Assembly: GCA_025964795.1 (NCBI GenBank)
Contig: JAOPYC010000123.1
Coordinates: 51,155 to 115,154, forward strand
Origin: Marmoricola sp.
Lineage (GTDB): Bacteria > Actinomycetota > Actinomycetes > Propionibacteriales > Nocardioidaceae
DNA length: 64,000 bases
Reading direction: 5' to 3'
Below the pieces are notes generated by a model, which was not told the DNA's origin, did no database searches, and was given only the letters and a program-made list of their open reading frames with translations. The translations under genes and the position numbers were made by a program. Positions 8,328 through 18,964 of this stretch are shown piece after piece (the stretch's first letter is position 1; the number at the start of each line of letters is the position of its first letter).

Positions 8328-8339
8328 AGACGCGGCCGG

Positions 8340-10655
8340 TCAGGTGGTCGCGACCTCGGCCCAGACCAGCTTGCCGGCGCCGTGCGGGTCCACGCCCCAG
8401 TCGAGGGCCATCGCCTCCACGAGCATCACGCCGCGACCGTGCTCGGACTCCAGGTCGGCGCCCTGGGCCTCAGGACCGTGCGCGACGGGGTCGCTGACGT
8501 GGATCCGGACCCGGTCACCCGCGGGCACCAGCTCCAGCGTCGCCGGGCCCTGGGTGTGCAGGAGGGCGTTGGTGACCAGCTCGCTGACCAGCAGCGTCGC
8601 GATGTCGACGGCGCCCTCGAGGCTCCAGTCGCGCAGCACCCTGGTGGTGAACTGCCGTGCCTCGGCCACCGAGGCCAGGTCGGCCACGACCAGGCTGGCC
8701 ACGGACCGCCGCTTCGGGGAGCCCGCGATGCCGCTGTAGTCGGCCACGAGCAGCGCCACGTCGTCGCCCCGTGCGGGAGCCATCTTCGACAGGATCGTGT
8801 CGGCCGCCTCGTCGAGACGGGCGTCGCCCTGCGCAGCCATCAGCTCGACCAGCGACTCCAGCTGCGTGTCCATGTCGACGTCGCTGCGCTCGATCAGCCC
8901 GTCGGTGAACAGCAGCAGCCGGTCGCCGGGCTGGGCCCACCCGTTGCGGACCTCCCAGCGGGCGTCCGGGCCGAAGACCCCCAGGGGCGGTCCCCCACCC
9001 TCCTCGGGCATCTGGCCGACGAGGTCGCCGCGGCGGTAGACCGGGACCGGGTGCCCGGCCCGCGCGATCGTCATCTCGCCGGTCCGGGGGTCCAGGGAGA
9101 CCAGGCAGCAGGTGACCAGCAGCCCGGACTGCTCCACGATCGGGTTGACCCGGGTCAGCGCGACGTCCAGCTGGTGTCCCTCGAGCAGGTAGGCGTGCAG
9201 GGCGGCGCTCACCCGACCCATCACCGCGGCGGCCGAGAAGCTGTGCCCCTGGACGTCGCCGATGACCAGGGTCACCCGGCCGCTCGGGGCGACCACCATG
9301 TCGTACCAGTCGCCACCCACCTCGGCGTTCTTGGCGCCGGGCGCGTAGCGGACCGCGACCTCCACCACGTCCGAGGTCGGCAGCTCCTCGGGCAGGAAAG
9401 AGCGCTGCAGGGTCTGCGAGGCGTCGGTGAGCTCGTCGACGTGCCGGCGCAGCTCGGAGCGTGCGTGTGCGGCGGACGTGAACAGGTCGATGCGCTCCAA
9501 CGTCGAGCACAGCTGCTCGCCGACGGCCTCCATCAGCCGTCGGCGCGCGGGACTGAACCTCATCGGGTGCAGCCACGTCAGGGTGAGCGAGCCGTGGTCG
9601 CTCCCGAACACCCGCAGGGGCACGGCGACCGCCGCGTGCACGTTCGGCATCGCCCGCGCCAGCTCCGGATAGCCGGCGAGGAACTGGTCGCGGTCGGCGA
9701 CCGCGACGACCTTCCCCGTGCGCAGTGCCTCGCGGGCCAGCGTGGGCGCCGACAACGGGATCGAGGCGAAGTGCGCGAGGTCCTGGCCGCCGAGCCCGAG
9801 GGAGGCGCGCAGGCCGTCGGGCTCGCCGGACAGGTCGACAAAGGCGGTCCAGGGCAGGGCGTCCGCGTCGTTCGCGGGGATCTCCCGAGCACGCATGGCA
9901 CGCAGGACGTCGCCCTCGAGTCGGTAGAGGCCCATCCGCTCGATCCCCAGGTGGGTGACCAGGGTGTCGACCAGGGCGTCGATGGCGTCGTCGAGGCTGA
10001 ACATGCCCGCCAGCCGCGAGGTGACCTCCTGGAGCAGCTCCAGGCTCTGCGCGCGCTCCTCGGCGAGCTCGAGCGCGGCGTTCTGCTCGGTGAACAGCCG
10101 GGCGTTCTCCACGGCGACCGCCGCGTGCGCGGCCACCAGCTGGACCGCCCGCTCCGAGGTCTCGGTGAACATTGCCGGGTCCGAGTGCCCGAGCAGCAGG
10201 GCCCCGATCACGGCGCCCTCGCGCCCGACCACTGGGGTGGCCAGATAGCTCCGCACCGGCAGGTGGTTGGCCGGGAAGCCGGAGAAGCGGGGGTCCGTGG
10301 CGACGTCGTCGCTGCGCACGGACCCCTGGCCGGTGAAGGTGGGCTCGAACAGGGCGGTGATCCGCGGCGACGGCAGCGAGAAGAAGCTCGCCGCGTCGAC
10401 GCCGGAGATCACGTGCAGGACGTACGACAAGCCCGTCTCGTTGGACGCGTTGTAGAAGAACGCCCCGAACCGTGCACCCGACAGCGTGGTGGCGGTGTCC
10501 GTGACGGTCTGCAGGACGCTGGGCAGGTCGGCTTGGGAGTTCAGCTCGGCGGCGAGGTGCAGCACGAGAGCGGCGGCGTCGACGTCACCAGAGGCAGGTA
10601 GCTCGAACCGCCACTGCTGGGGCACAAAACCGTTCGTGTCGGTCGGAGGCTGCAT
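8340..10655 (-). CDS. GAF-GAF-SpoIIE phosphatase-HATPase signalling protein
   Basis: A 771-residue cytosolic regulator. Two GAF sensor domains (about 30-185 and 205-385) are followed by a short helical linker and a PP2C/SpoIIE phosphatase domain (about 405-615; GGDWYDMV, VIGDVQGHS, LLFTDGLIE). A C-terminal GHKL kinase-like ATPase (about 640-765; LVSELVTNALLH, HGRGVMLVEAM) ends it. Such fusions usually act on anti-sigma-factor antagonists in partner switching, with both phosphatase and anti-sigma-kinase activities. No sigma factor or antagonist gene is adjacent. ATG at 10655 (MQPPTDTNG) is chosen because the 24 codons upstream are Arg-rich filler. Confidence 0.9.
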   Translation of the reverse strand: MQPPTDTNGFVPQQWRFELPASGDVDAAALVLHLAAELNSQADLPSVLQTVTDTATTLSGARFGAFFYNASNETGLSYVLHVISGVDAASFFSLPSPRITALFEPTFTGQGSVRSDDVATDPRFSGFPANHLPVRSYLATPVVGREGAVIGALLLGHSDPAMFTETSERAVQLVAAHAAVAVENARLFTEQNAALELAEERAQSLELLQEVTSRLAGMFSLDDAIDALVDTLVTHLGIERMGLYRLEGDVLRAMRAREIPANDADALPWTAFVDLSGEPDGLRASLGLGGQDLAHFASIPLSAPTLAREALRTGKVVAVADRDQFLAGYPELARAMPNVHAAVAVPLRVFGSDHGSLTLTWLHPMRFSPARRRLMEAVGEQLCSTLERIDLFTSAAHARSELRRHVDELTDASQTLQRSFLPEELPTSDVVEVAVRYAPGAKNAEVGGDWYDMVVAPSGRVTLVIGDVQGHSFSAAAVMGRVSAALHAYLLEGHQLDVALTRVNPIVEQSGLLVTCCLVSLDPRTGEMTIARAGHPVPVYRRGDLVGQMPEEGGGPPLGVFGPDARWEVRNGWAQPGDRLLLFTDGLIERSDVDMDTQLESLVELMAAQGDARLDEAADTILSKMAPARGDDVALLVADYSGIAGSPKRRSVASLVVADLASVAEARQFTTRVLRDWSLEGAVDIATLLVSELVTNALLHTQGPATLELVPAGDRVRIHVSDPVAHGPEAQGADLESEHGRGVMLVEAMALDWGVDPHGAGKLVWAEVATT

Positions 10656-10791
10656 GTCTCGTCCGGGGTCCCTCGTCCTGTCCGGCCGCACGCAGCTGAC
10701 GTGCTCCCGCGGCGAAATCGAGAGCACCGTACCCCGACACCGCGGCCCTCACCGAGCCCGGTGCCAGGTGGCGGACCGTCCCCGCCCGTCG

Positions 10792-13700
10792 TCAGGCGGG
10801 AGCGCCCTTCGAAGCGCCGCCGGCCACGGTCTCGAACGCCCGCCACATCCGCGCATAGCTGCCGCCCAGCGCGACCAGCTCGTCGTGGCTGCCCACCTCC
10901 ACCACCCGGCCGGCCTCCATCATCGCGATCCGGTCGGCGACGCGCGCGGTCTGCAACCGGTGCGCGATGACGATCGTGGTGCGCCCGTGGGCGACGGCGG
11001 CCATGGCCGCGTTCACCCGTGACTCGGTGGACAGGTCGAGGTTGGAGGTCGCCTCGTCGAGCAGCATCAGCGCCGGGTCGGCGAGCTGCGCCCGCGCCAG
11101 CGCGATCAGCTGGCGCTGCCCCGAGGACAACGAGCTGCCGCGCTCGGCGAGGTCGGTGAGGTAGCCACCCGGGAGGGTGGCGACCACGTCGTGGGCCCCG
11201 ACCGCGCGCGCCGCCGCCTCGACGTCCTCGTCGGTGGCCGACGGACGGCCGTAGGCGATGTTGTCGCGCACCGAGCCGCTGAACAGGAACGCCTCCTGGG
11301 GGACGTAGCCCAGGTGGGACCGGAAGCCGGGCAGGTCGAGGCGACGCAGGTCGTGCCCGTCGAAGAGCACCGCGCCGTCGACCGGGTCGTAGAAGCGGGC
11401 GATCAGCTTGAGCACCGTCGACTTGCCGGCCCCGGTCTCCCCGACCAGGGCCACGGTCTCCCCCGGGGCGATGCGCAGCGTCATGCCGCGCAGGGCGAGG
11501 CCGGCCGCCGATCCCGGGTAGCCGAACTCCACGTCGTCGAACGCGACCTGACCGCTGACCCGGTCCAGCACCACCGGGTCCGCCGGCTCGGGCGTGATCG
11601 AGGTCTGCGCCATCAGCTCGGAGATCCGCGCCACCGAGACCCGGGTCTGCTGCCAGGAGTCGAAGACCGTCGACAGCTGCTGGATCGGGGAGAAGAACAG
11701 GTCGATGTAGAGCAGGAAGGCGATCAGCGCACCGGTGGTCAGGTCACCGTCCTCGATCAGGCGGGCACCGACGCCGAGCACCAGGGCGTCGGCCACGGCG
11801 GAGAGGAGCTGCACGAAGGGGAAGTACGTCGCGACCAGCCGCTGCGCGGAGGCACGGCTGTCGAAGTAGTCCTGGCCGTAGCGGTGGAACCGTGCGCTCG
11901 TCGTCGCCTCGTGCACGAACGCCTGCGACTCCCGGACGCCGGACAGGCTCTCCTGGAAGTCGGCGTTGACGATCGCGATCCGCTCGCGCGCCTCGTCGTA
12001 GAGCACGCTGGTGCGGCGCCGGAACCACTGCGTGGCCACCGCCAGCGGCAGCACCACCGAGAGGGTGATCAGCCCGAGCTCCCAGTCGACGACCACGAGG
12101 GTGACGCCGACCCCGACGAAGGTCGCCACCGCGACCAGGGCGTTCAGCAGCCCGTTGCTGACCAGGGACTCGAACTGGTCGACGTCGGTGGTCATCCGGG
12201 TCATGATCCGGCCCGCACGCTCCCGCTCGTAGTAGTCCAGCGAGAGCCGTTGCAGCTGCGCCCAGATGCGGACCCGCAGCGAGACCATGATCCGCTCGGC
12301 GGTGCGCCCGGTGACGAACGTCGAACCGATCTCGACGCCGAGGTCGGCGACCGTGACGAGCAGGTACGCCGCCGCCGCGGCCACCAGCACGCCACTCGCG
12401 CCCGTGGCCACGCCGTTGTCCACGCCCGTCTTGACGAGATAGGGCCCGGCGATCCCGGCGAGGGCGTCGAGCACGACGAGAACGAACCCGACCGCGAGCG
12501 GGCCCCGGAACCGCCTGAGCAGCCGGAGGAGGCCGAACTCGGGCTCGAGCACGCTCTCGGCGTCCAGGTCGACGCGGAGGTGGTCGCGCACCGGCGGCAG
12601 CGCCTCGACCCGCGCCAGCAGCTCGGGCGTGGCCGGCAGCCCGCCCAGGACGCCGGACGTCCCTCCGGTGCCGCCCAGGCCGGCGCCGAGCCCGGTGGTC
12701 ACCACGCGGGCGGACGCCCGCGGACCCGTGGCGGTCGCGGCCTGCCACGCCGAGGCCGTGACGCCGCTGATCGCGGCCAGCGCCTCGATCGAGTCCCCTG
12801 CGGACCGCCGGGGATCGGCCGCCTCCTCGAGCCCCGACAGCAGCTCTCGGTAGCGCGCGCTCGCGGTGAGCAGCTCCGCGTGGGTCCCGGTCTCGACGAC
12901 CCGGCCGTCGTCCATCACCGCGATCCGGTCGGCGAGGTGCAGCGTCGAGACCCGGTGCGCGATCAGCAGCGTCGTCCGCCCGGCCAGCACGGTGCGGAGG
13001 GCGTCGTGGATCGCCTCCTCGGTGCGCGCGTCGACCGCGCTGGTGGCGTCGTCGAGGACCAGCACGAGCGGGTCGGCGAGGATGGCGCGGGCCAGGGCCA
13101 CCCGTTGGCGCTGACCGCCCGACAGGGTCAGGCCGCGCTCCCCGACCACGGTCGCGTAGCCGGCCGGCATCTCGGTGACGAAGTCGTGGACGGCGGCTGC
13201 ACGGGCCGCCGCCTCGACCTCGGAGTCGGTGGCCTCCGGCCGCCCGTAGGCGATGTTGGCCCGGATGGTGTCGGAGAACAGGAAGCTGTCCTCGAACGCG
13301 ACCCCGACGCGGTGGCGCAGGGACGGCAGGGTCACGTCCCGCAGGTCGTGCCCGTCGAGCAGCACGCGGCCGGAGTCGGGGTCGTGGAACCGTGGCAGCA
13401 GCAGCGCGAGGGTCGACTTCCCGCTGCCGCTGGCACCCACGACCGCCACCCGTTCGCCGGCGGCGATCCGCAGCGAGGCACCGGCCAGCACCGGGTTGCC
13501 CTCGGAGTAGCCGAAGGTCACGTCCTCGAAGAGGACCTCCCCGCGCAGCTCCTGGCCGGTCAGGTCGACGGCGCCCGGTGCATCGCGGATGGCGGGCTCG
13601 CGGTCGAGCAGCTGGTGGATCCGCTCGACGCCGGTGCGCGCCTGCTGGCCGACGGTCAGCACCCCGGCCAGCTGCCGCGCGGGGGCGGCGAACTGGCCGA

Positions 13701-14574
13701 CGTACGTCGAGAAGGCCAGGAAGGTGCCGATCGTGATCTGCCCGTGCAGGGCCAGCAGGCCTCCCGCCACCAGCACCGAGACCTGGGCGAGCTGCGGGAT
13801 CGCCTCGAGCAGGGGCTGGTAGCGGGCCTGCAGCCGGGTAGCGCGCATCCGGGAGCCGAACAGCCGCTCGGTCGCCTCGGCCAGCCGGCGCAGCTCGCGC
13901 GGCTCCTGGCCGAACGCCTTCACGACCCGGACCCCCGTGACCCCCTCGTCGACGATCTGGGCCACGTCGCCCTCGCGCTGCTGGGCGTCCCAGGTGGCCG
14001 GGAAGATCCGCTGCCGCATCCGGTAGGAGACGGCGAACAGGAACGGCACGATCACCAGCGCCAGCAGGGCGAGCACGGGCGACAGCACGAACATCACCAC
14101 CAGCGAGAGCACCATCATCAGCACGTTGCCGGTCATCAGCGGCAGGAAGTTGAGCAGGCCCTGCACCAGCGCCGAGTCGGAGCTGGCCCGGGAGACCAGC
14201 TGGCCCGTCGGCAGCTCGGACAGGGACGCCTGGTCCATCCGCTGCAGGTGGTCGTGCATGGCGTTGCGCAGGTCGAGCTGGACGCCGAGTCCGACCCGGC
14301 CGCCGTAGTAGCGCCGCAGGTAGGCCAGGCCGAAGGAGGCCAGGGCCACCGCGAACAGCAGCACCAGCCACGGCCAGAGCCGGTCGCGGCCAGTGACGAT
14401 GACGTTGTCGACGATCTCGCGGGCGACCAGCGGCACCAGGGTCTGGGCGCCGCTGCCGAGCACCGCGGCGACGAACGAGATCACCAGGTCGCGCCGGTGC
14501 CGGAGGGCCGCAGCCCACAGCAGGCGGATCCAGCCGGTGCGGGGAGCTTCGAGCGGGGCGGTGCCGGTGCTCAA
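10792..14574 (-). CDS. Fused double ABC exporter (two membrane-ATPase modules)
   Basis: A single 1260-residue chain holds two complete half-exporters. Module 1 has six helices (about 20-310) and a nucleotide domain with Walker [10 protein letters not shown] and signature LSGGQRQR. A Gly/Ala-rich linker (about 580-680) follows. Module 2 has a second set of helices, Walker [10 protein letters not shown], and the less usual signature LSSGQRQL. Both Walker B motifs end in Asp-Asp or Asp-Glu ([18 protein letters not shown]). Related pairs (TmrAB-like) export lipids, peptides or drugs; the cargo is unknown. The start is a TTG overlapping the recQ stop (TTGA), with no other plausible start nearby, so it is translationally coupled to recQ. 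Confidence 0.9.
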   Translation of the reverse strand: MSTGTAPLEAPRTGWIRLLWAAALRHRRDLVISFVAAVLGSGAQTLVPLVAREIVDNVIVTGRDRLWPWLVLLFAVALASFGLAYLRRYYGGRVGLGVQLDLRNAMHDHLQRMDQASLSELPTGQLVSRASSDSALVQGLLNFLPLMTGNVLMMVLSLVVMFVLSPVLALLALVIVPFLFAVSYRMRQRIFPATWDAQQREGDVAQIVDEGVTGVRVVKAFGQEPRELRRLAEATERLFGSRMRATRLQARYQPLLEAIPQLAQVSVLVAGGLLALHGQITIGTFLAFSTYVGQFAAPARQLAGVLTVGQQARTGVERIHQLLDREPAIRDAPGAVDLTGQELRGEVLFEDVTFGYSEGNPVLAGASLRIAAGERVAVVGASGSGKSTLALLLPRFHDPDSGRVLLDGHDLRDVTLPSLRHRVGVAFEDSFLFSDTIRANIAYGRPEATDSEVEAAARAAAVHDFVTEMPAGYATVVGERGLTLSGGQRQRVALARAILADPLVLVLDDATSAVDARTEEAIHDALRTVLAGRTTLLIAHRVSTLHLADRIAVMDDGRVVETGTHAELLTASARYRELLSGLEEAADPRRSAGDSIEALAAISGVTASAWQAATATGPRASARVVTTGLGAGLGGTGGTSGVLGGLPATPELLARVEALPPVRDHLRVDLDAESVLEPEFGLLRLLRRFRGPLAVGFVLVVLDALAGIAGPYLVKTGVDNGVATGASGVLVAAAAAYLLVTVADLGVEIGSTFVTGRTAERIMVSLRVRIWAQLQRLSLDYYERERAGRIMTRMTTDVDQFESLVSNGLLNALVAVATFVGVGVTLVVVDWELGLITLSVVLPLAVATQWFRRRTSVLYDEARERIAIVNADFQESLSGVRESQAFVHEATTSARFHRYGQDYFDSRASAQRLVATYFPFVQLLSAVADALVLGVGARLIEDGDLTTGALIAFLLYIDLFFSPIQQLSTVFDSWQQTRVSVARISELMAQTSITPEPADPVVLDRVSGQVAFDDVEFGYPGSAAGLALRGMTLRIAPGETVALVGETGAGKSTVLKLIARFYDPVDGAVLFDGHDLRRLDLPGFRSHLGYVPQEAFLFSGSVRDNIAYGRPSATDEDVEAAARAVGAHDVVATLPGGYLTDLAERGSSLSSGQRQLIALARAQLADPALMLLDEATSNLDLSTESRVNAAMAAVAHGRTTIVIAHRLQTARVADRIAMMEAGRVVEVGSHDELVALGGSYARMWRAFETVAGGASKGAPA

Positions 14575-16403
14575 CCGGCGACGACCTCGAGCACGGACGT
14601 GCCCCACTTGTCGAGCTTCCCGGCCCCGATCCCGGAGACCCCGGCCAGTGCGTCCAAGGTGGTCGGCGCCTCCGCCGCCACCTGCCGGAGGGTCGCGTCG
14701 TGGAAGACGACGTACGCCGGCAGCCCGGCCTCCTTGGCGGTGGCCGCGCGCCAGCCGCGCAGCCGCTCGAAGAGGGCCTCGCCGGCGGCGTCGAGGGGAA
14801 TCTCGTCGCCCTTGGCCTTGCGGCCCGAGCCGGAGCTGCGCTTCCTGGCCGACGTGGGCGCCTCCGTGCGCAGCGCGACCTCGCGCTCGCCCCGCAGCAC
14901 GTCGCCGGAGCTCTCGGTCAGCTCGAGCGTCCCGTAGCCGTCGGCGGACACGGCCAGCAGCCGGCGCGCGAGCAGCTGACGGACGACCCCGCGCCAGCCG
15001 GCGGCGTCCAGCTCGGATCCGATCCCGAACACGCTCAGCGTGGTGTGGTCGAGCTGGGTGACGCGCGGGGTGGCGTTGCCGAGCAGAATGTCGACAATGT
15101 GGCCGGCGCCGTAGCGCTGCCCGCGCTGGTCGAGGCGTACGACGGCCGAGAGCACCTTCTGCGCCGCGATGGTGCCGTCCCAGGTCTGCGGCTGCGTGGT
15201 GCACGTGTCGCAGTTGCCGCACGCCTCCGAGTCCTGGCCGAAGTAGGCGAGCAGCTGCACCCGGCGGCACTCGACGGTCTCGCACAGGGCGAGCATCGCG
15301 TCGAGGTGCTGCCCGAGGCGGCGGCGGTGGGCGGCGTCGCCCTCCGAGCCGTCGATCATCCGGCGCTGCTGGACGACGTCGGCGAGGCCGTAGGCGAGCC
15401 ATGCGGTCGCCGGGGCTCCGTCCCGGCCGGCCCGGCCGGTCTCCTGGTAGTAGCCCTCCACCGACTTGGGCAGGTCCAGGTGCGCGACGAAGCGCACGTC
15501 GGGCTTGTCGATGCCCATCCCGAAGGCGATGGTCGCGGTCATCACCAGGCCGGGCTCGCGCAGGAACCGGGCCTGGTTCCACGCGCGGACGCCCGCGTCC
15601 AGGCCTGCGTGGTAGGGCAGTGCGGTGATGCCGTTCTTGGTCAGGTAGGCCGCCGTCTCCTCGACCGACTTGCGGGAGAGGCAGTAGACGATGCCCGCGT
15701 CGCCCTCGTGCTCGGAGCGCAGCAGAGTGAGCAGTTGGGCTCGCGGGTTGTCCTTGGGGACGATGCGGTACTCGATGTTGGGCCGGTCGAAGCTGGCCAC
15801 GAAGCGGCGGGCCCGGTCCAGGTGGAGCCGGTGGGCGATCTCGGAGGACGTGGCGGCGGTTGCGGTCGCGGTGAGCGCGATCCGGGGTACGTCGGGCCAG
15901 CGCTCGCCGAGCACCGTCAGCAGCAGGTAGTCGGGCCGGAAGTCGTGGCCCCACGAGGACACGCAGTGCGCCTCGTCGATCGCGAACAGGGCGATGGTGC
16001 CACGGTCGAGCAGCTGGAGGGTGGACGGCACCGACAGCCGCTCGGGCGCGAGGTAGAGCAGGTCGAGCTCGCCGGCGACGTAGGCGGCCTCGACATCGCG
16101 TCGCTGGTCGAGGCTCTGGGTCGAGTTCAGGAAGGCGGCCCGGACCCCAAGGGCCGCGAGCGCGTCCACCTGGTCCTGCATCAGCGCGATCAGCGGGGAG
16201 ATCACGACACCGGTGCCGGGACGCACCAGCGCCGGGACCTGGTAGCAGAGCGACTTGCCGGCCCCGGTGGGCATCAGCACGAGCGCGTCGCCGCCGGACA
16301 CGACGGAGTCGATGATGGCGGCCTGCTCGCCGCGGAACTCGTCGTACCCGAAGACGGTGCGCAGGGTCTCGAGGGCGCTGGTCGTCGGAAGTGCGGTCGT
16401 CAC
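14571..16403 (-). CDS. recQ: ATP-dependent DNA helicase RecQ
   Basis: A 610-residue 3'-5' DNA helicase for recombination and repair. The helicase core has Walker A MPTGAGKS, box [19 protein letters not shown] and motif [13 protein letters not shown] zinc module holds the expected four Cys (CETVECRR, then ACGNCDTC). A winged-helix domain follows, and a C-terminal HRDC domain runs from about 525 to 610. A low-complexity Ser/Lys linker separates winged helix and HRDC. The GTG start has a CACGAT box 6 bases upstream. The fused ABC exporter is coupled to its stop. Confidence 0.95.
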   Translation of the reverse strand: MTTALPTTSALETLRTVFGYDEFRGEQAAIIDSVVSGGDALVLMPTGAGKSLCYQVPALVRPGTGVVISPLIALMQDQVDALAALGVRAAFLNSTQSLDQRRDVEAAYVAGELDLLYLAPERLSVPSTLQLLDRGTIALFAIDEAHCVSSWGHDFRPDYLLLTVLGERWPDVPRIALTATATAATSSEIAHRLHLDRARRFVASFDRPNIEYRIVPKDNPRAQLLTLLRSEHEGDAGIVYCLSRKSVEETAAYLTKNGITALPYHAGLDAGVRAWNQARFLREPGLVMTATIAFGMGIDKPDVRFVAHLDLPKSVEGYYQETGRAGRDGAPATAWLAYGLADVVQQRRMIDGSEGDAAHRRRLGQHLDAMLALCETVECRRVQLLAYFGQDSEACGNCDTCTTQPQTWDGTIAAQKVLSAVVRLDQRGQRYGAGHIVDILLGNATPRVTQLDHTTLSVFGIGSELDAAGWRGVVRQLLARRLLAVSADGYGTLELTESSGDVLRGEREVALRTEAPTSARKRSSGSGRKAKGDEIPLDAAGEALFERLRGWRAATAKEAGLPAYVVFHDATLRQVAAEAPTTLDALAGVSGIGAGKLDKWGTSVLEVVAG

Positions 16404-16478
16404 CCTGCCATCGTGCCCGACGGCACCGACGATCCCGAGGCCGCCATGCGAGCCCCGGTCCGGATCAGTGCGGCAGGG

Positions 16479-16895
16479 TCACTCGTTGCTCACCTCGAAG
16501 GACGCAGATTGGTATCCCGGGATGTTCACCCCGATGAAGACACTCGCCGGAGCCCCGGTCTGCTGCCGCTCGAAGCCCACCACGATCACCGAGTTCTGGG
16601 GCCGGTCGGCGTAGTCGATGACGCCGTTGTTCTGCAGGATGAACTGCGCGTCGCTGCACGTGAAGTAGGCCGCCGTGAGGGGAGGTCCGCCGGCCGGGGA
16701 CAGCTGGACGACGAGCTGCGCGAACGCGGGGTCGCTCGGGTCGTAGAGCTCGCTGGTCTCCCCGACCGTGCCGTCCCCGCTCGCGGCGTACGCCGGAGCA
16801 GCGGCGGCGAGGCTGATCAGCGGCACCGACCAGGCGGCTGCGCGGATCAGCGTACGTCGGCTGGGTGGGCTCGGCGGTGCCGGCTCGGGACGCAC
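16479..16895 (-). CDS. Exported protein with Tat-type signal, unknown function
   Basis: I do not recognise the family. The 138-residue product begins with SRRTLIRAAAWSVPLISLAA then APAYA, a twin-arginine-like signal peptide with an AYA cleavage site near residue 35. The mature part is small and polar, with one Cys (FTCSDAQF) and a C-terminal beta-rich look. The start is GTG at 16895, fixed by an AGGAG ribosome site 5 bases upstream. It is divergent from the acyl-CoA dehydrogenase gene, with about 90 bases between the starts. Confidence 0.75.
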   Translation of the reverse strand: MRPEPAPPSPPSRRTLIRAAAWSVPLISLAAAAPAYAASGDGTVGETSELYDPSDPAFAQLVVQLSPAGGPPLTAAYFTCSDAQFILQNNGVIDYADRPQNSVIVVGFERQQTGAPASVFIGVNIPGYQSASFEVSNE

Positions 16896-16988
16896 GTGTT
16901 CTCCTGACGCGGACCTTCGGGATCGTCTCCACCACCGGTGTGTGACAGTGACCAGACAGTACCCGCGGATCGAGGAAGGCACGTGCGG

Positions 16989-18791
16989 ATGGGGCGCTCG
17001 CTGATCATGTCGCGCAGGGACCTGGAGTTTCTGCTCTACGAGTGGCTCGACACCGAGTCCCTGCCGGGGCGAACGAGGTACGCCGAGCACGACCGCGAGA
17101 CCTTCGACGCGCTGCTCGACCTGTCCGAGCGGCTGGCCACCGACGTGTTCGCGCCGATCAACCGGCTCGTGGACACCGAGGAGCCCTACGTCGGCGACGA
17201 CGGCAAGGTCGTGCTCCCGGCCGAGGTCGCGAAGGCGCTCGCGGCGTACACCGGCTCCGGACTGCCCACCAGCGTCTTCGACGCCGAGCTCGGCGGCATG
17301 CAGCTGCCGTTCGTGGTCCACTCGGCCTGCTCGACCTGGTTCCAGTCCGCGTGCGTGGGCGTGTTCGCCTACCCCTTCCTGGCCGAGGGCAACGCCAGCC
17401 TGCTGGTCGCGCACGGCACCCCCGAGCAGGTCAGCACCTACGCCGTCCCGGTGATCGAGGGCCGGTGGTACGGCACGATGGCGCTCTCCGAGCCACAGGC
17501 CGGCTCCTCGCTCGGGGACATCACCACCCGCGCCGTACACCAGGAGGACGGCAGCTACCGCCTCACCGGCACCAAGATGTGGATCAGTGGCGGCGACCAC
17601 GAGCTCGGCGAGAACATCGTGCACCTCGTGCTCGCCCGCACCCCTGACGCGCCGGCCGGCTCCAAGGGGATCTCACTGTTCATCGTGCCCAAGCACCTGG
17701 TCGAGGACGACGGCTCCCTCGGCGAGCGCAACGACGTGGTGCTGGTCGGGCTGAACCACAAGATGGGCTACCGCGGCACCACCAACACCCTGCTCAACCT
17801 CGGCGAGGGCGCCTTCACCCCCGGTGGCGAGAAGGGCGCGGTCGGCCACCTCGTCGGCGCGGAGGGCAAGGGCCTGAACGCGATGTTCCACATGATGAAC
17901 GAGGCCCGGGTCAGCGTCGGCGCCGGGGCGATGGCCCTCGGCTACACCGGCTACCTGCACGCCCTGCAGTACGCCGAGGAGCGCACCCAGGGCCGTCCGC
18001 TCGCGGACAAGGACCCGACCTCTCCCCCGGTGCGGCTGGTCGACCATCCCGACGTACGCCGGATGCTGCTGGCCCAGAAGTCCTACGTGGAAGGGGCCCT
18101 GGCCCTGACGCTCTACTGCGGCCGCCTCGTCGACGACGTCGCGACCGCCGACTCCGCCGAGGACCGCGCCGCCGCGGACACGCTGCTCGGGATGCTCACC
18201 CCGATCGCGAAGTCGTGGCCGTCCCAGTGGTGCCTGGCCGCCAACGACCTGGCCATCCAGGTGCACGGCGGCTACGGCTACAGCCGCGACTACGCGGTCG
18301 AGCAGTTCTACCGCGACAACCGGCTCAACCCGATCCACGAGGGCACCCACGGCATCCAGGCGCTCGACCTGCTGGGTCGCAAAGTGGTGCTCGACGGTGG
18401 TCGCGGGCTCGGGCTCCTGGCCGACCGGGTGCGCGCGACGATCGCCCGGGCCGTCGCGGCCGGGGGCGACGCGACCGCCTACGGCACCGAGCTGGAGTCG
18501 CGGCTCGACGACCTGCTCCGCGTCACGGGCGTCCTGTGGCGGGACGGCGACCCGGACCTCGCCCTGGCCAACGCCTCGGTCCATCTCGAGGCCACCGGAC
18601 ACCTGGTGGTCGCGTGGCTCTGGCTGGAGCAGCTGCTGGCCGTGGGTGACGCGACCGGCGACTTCTACGACGGGAAGCGGGCCGCCGCCCGCTACTTCTT
18701 CCGCTTCGAGCTGCCCACCATCGGGCCGAAGCTCGTCCTGCTCGAGTCGCTGGACCGCACCACGCTCGACCTCGACCCCGACTGGCTGTGA
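16989..18791 (+). CDS. Acyl-CoA dehydrogenase, long (about 600-residue) type
   Basis: A 600-residue FAD-dependent acyl-CoA dehydrogenase. It has the middle-domain flavin motif MALSEPQAGSSLGDI, TGTKMWISGGDH, and the C-terminal QVHGGYGYSRDYAVEQFYRD and GTHGIQALDLLGRK motifs. About 130 extra C-terminal residues match the long branch that includes DmdC-like 3-methylthiopropanoyl-CoA dehydrogenases. The catalytic base is probably the Glu in NPIHEGTHGIQ. ATG 16989 lies 9 bases after GAGGAAGG; ATG 17007 is an alternative. The true acyl substrate is unknown. Confidence 0.92.
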   Translation: MGRSLIMSRRDLEFLLYEWLDTESLPGRTRYAEHDRETFDALLDLSERLATDVFAPINRLVDTEEPYVGDDGKVVLPAEVAKALAAYTGSGLPTSVFDAELGGMQLPFVVHSACSTWFQSACVGVFAYPFLAEGNASLLVAHGTPEQVSTYAVPVIEGRWYGTMALSEPQAGSSLGDITTRAVHQEDGSYRLTGTKMWISGGDHELGENIVHLVLARTPDAPAGSKGISLFIVPKHLVEDDGSLGERNDVVLVGLNHKMGYRGTTNTLLNLGEGAFTPGGEKGAVGHLVGAEGKGLNAMFHMMNEARVSVGAGAMALGYTGYLHALQYAEERTQGRPLADKDPTSPPVRLVDHPDVRRMLLAQKSYVEGALALTLYCGRLVDDVATADSAEDRAAADTLLGMLTPIAKSWPSQWCLAANDLAIQVHGGYGYSRDYAVEQFYRDNRLNPIHEGTHGIQALDLLGRKVVLDGGRGLGLLADRVRATIARAVAAGGDATAYGTELESRLDDLLRVTGVLWRDGDPDLALANASVHLEATGHLVVAWLWLEQLLAVGDATGDFYDGKRAAARYFFRFELPTIGPKLVLLESLDRTTLDLDPDWL

Positions 18792-18890
18792 CCGGCCCGT
18801 GCTGATCGTGCTCGGCACCACCACGGCGTTCACCGTCCTGGACGTCAGGGCCGGGCTCAGCCAGGCCGGGCAGGCGGACCCGGGCTAACG

Positions 18891-18928
18891 ATTCAGTGAA
18901 TTCGGACCCTCGGGGTCCATATTCAGTG
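18891..18928 (+). promoter_or_regulatory. Operator-like repeats before the MMPL gene
   Basis: ATTCAGTG occurs at 18891-18898 and again at 18921-18928. The first copy sits in the perfect dyad ATTCA-G-TGAAT. Between them lies GGACCC-TCG-GGGTCC (18904-18918), a 6-bp hairpin that may terminate the upstream gene. A TAGGTT -10 box follows 7 bases before the MMPL ATG. The arrangement suggests a dimeric repressor site, possibly TetR-type. Confidence 0.5.
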
Positions 18929-18964
18929 GCGGCCGGGGGGTCGGTCCACGCTAGGTTGCCAGAC

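Noticed and set aside
11191..14937. Very long open frame on the + strand opposite the ABC exporter (over 1200 codons)
   Set aside because: It is a GC-skew shadow of the real gene on the other strand: Arg/Gly/His-rich, no domain, no ribosome site. The opposite frame has clear Walker and signature motifs.
14575..15954. 460-codon N-terminal extension of the fused ABC exporter
   Set aside because: It overlaps recQ out of frame and is an Arg/Pro/Ala-rich shadow. The first helix and conserved start of the exporter begin after the TTG at 14574.
16896..17624. Upstream extension of the Tat-signal gene across the acyl-CoA dehydrogenase start
   Set aside because: It is antisense to a clear dehydrogenase, and an AGGAG ribosome site fixes the start at 16895.
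18792..18887. Possible 29-codon peptide between the acyl-CoA dehydrogenase and MMPL genes
   Set aside because: It has no ribosome site or recognisable motif and lies in a probable terminator/operator region.
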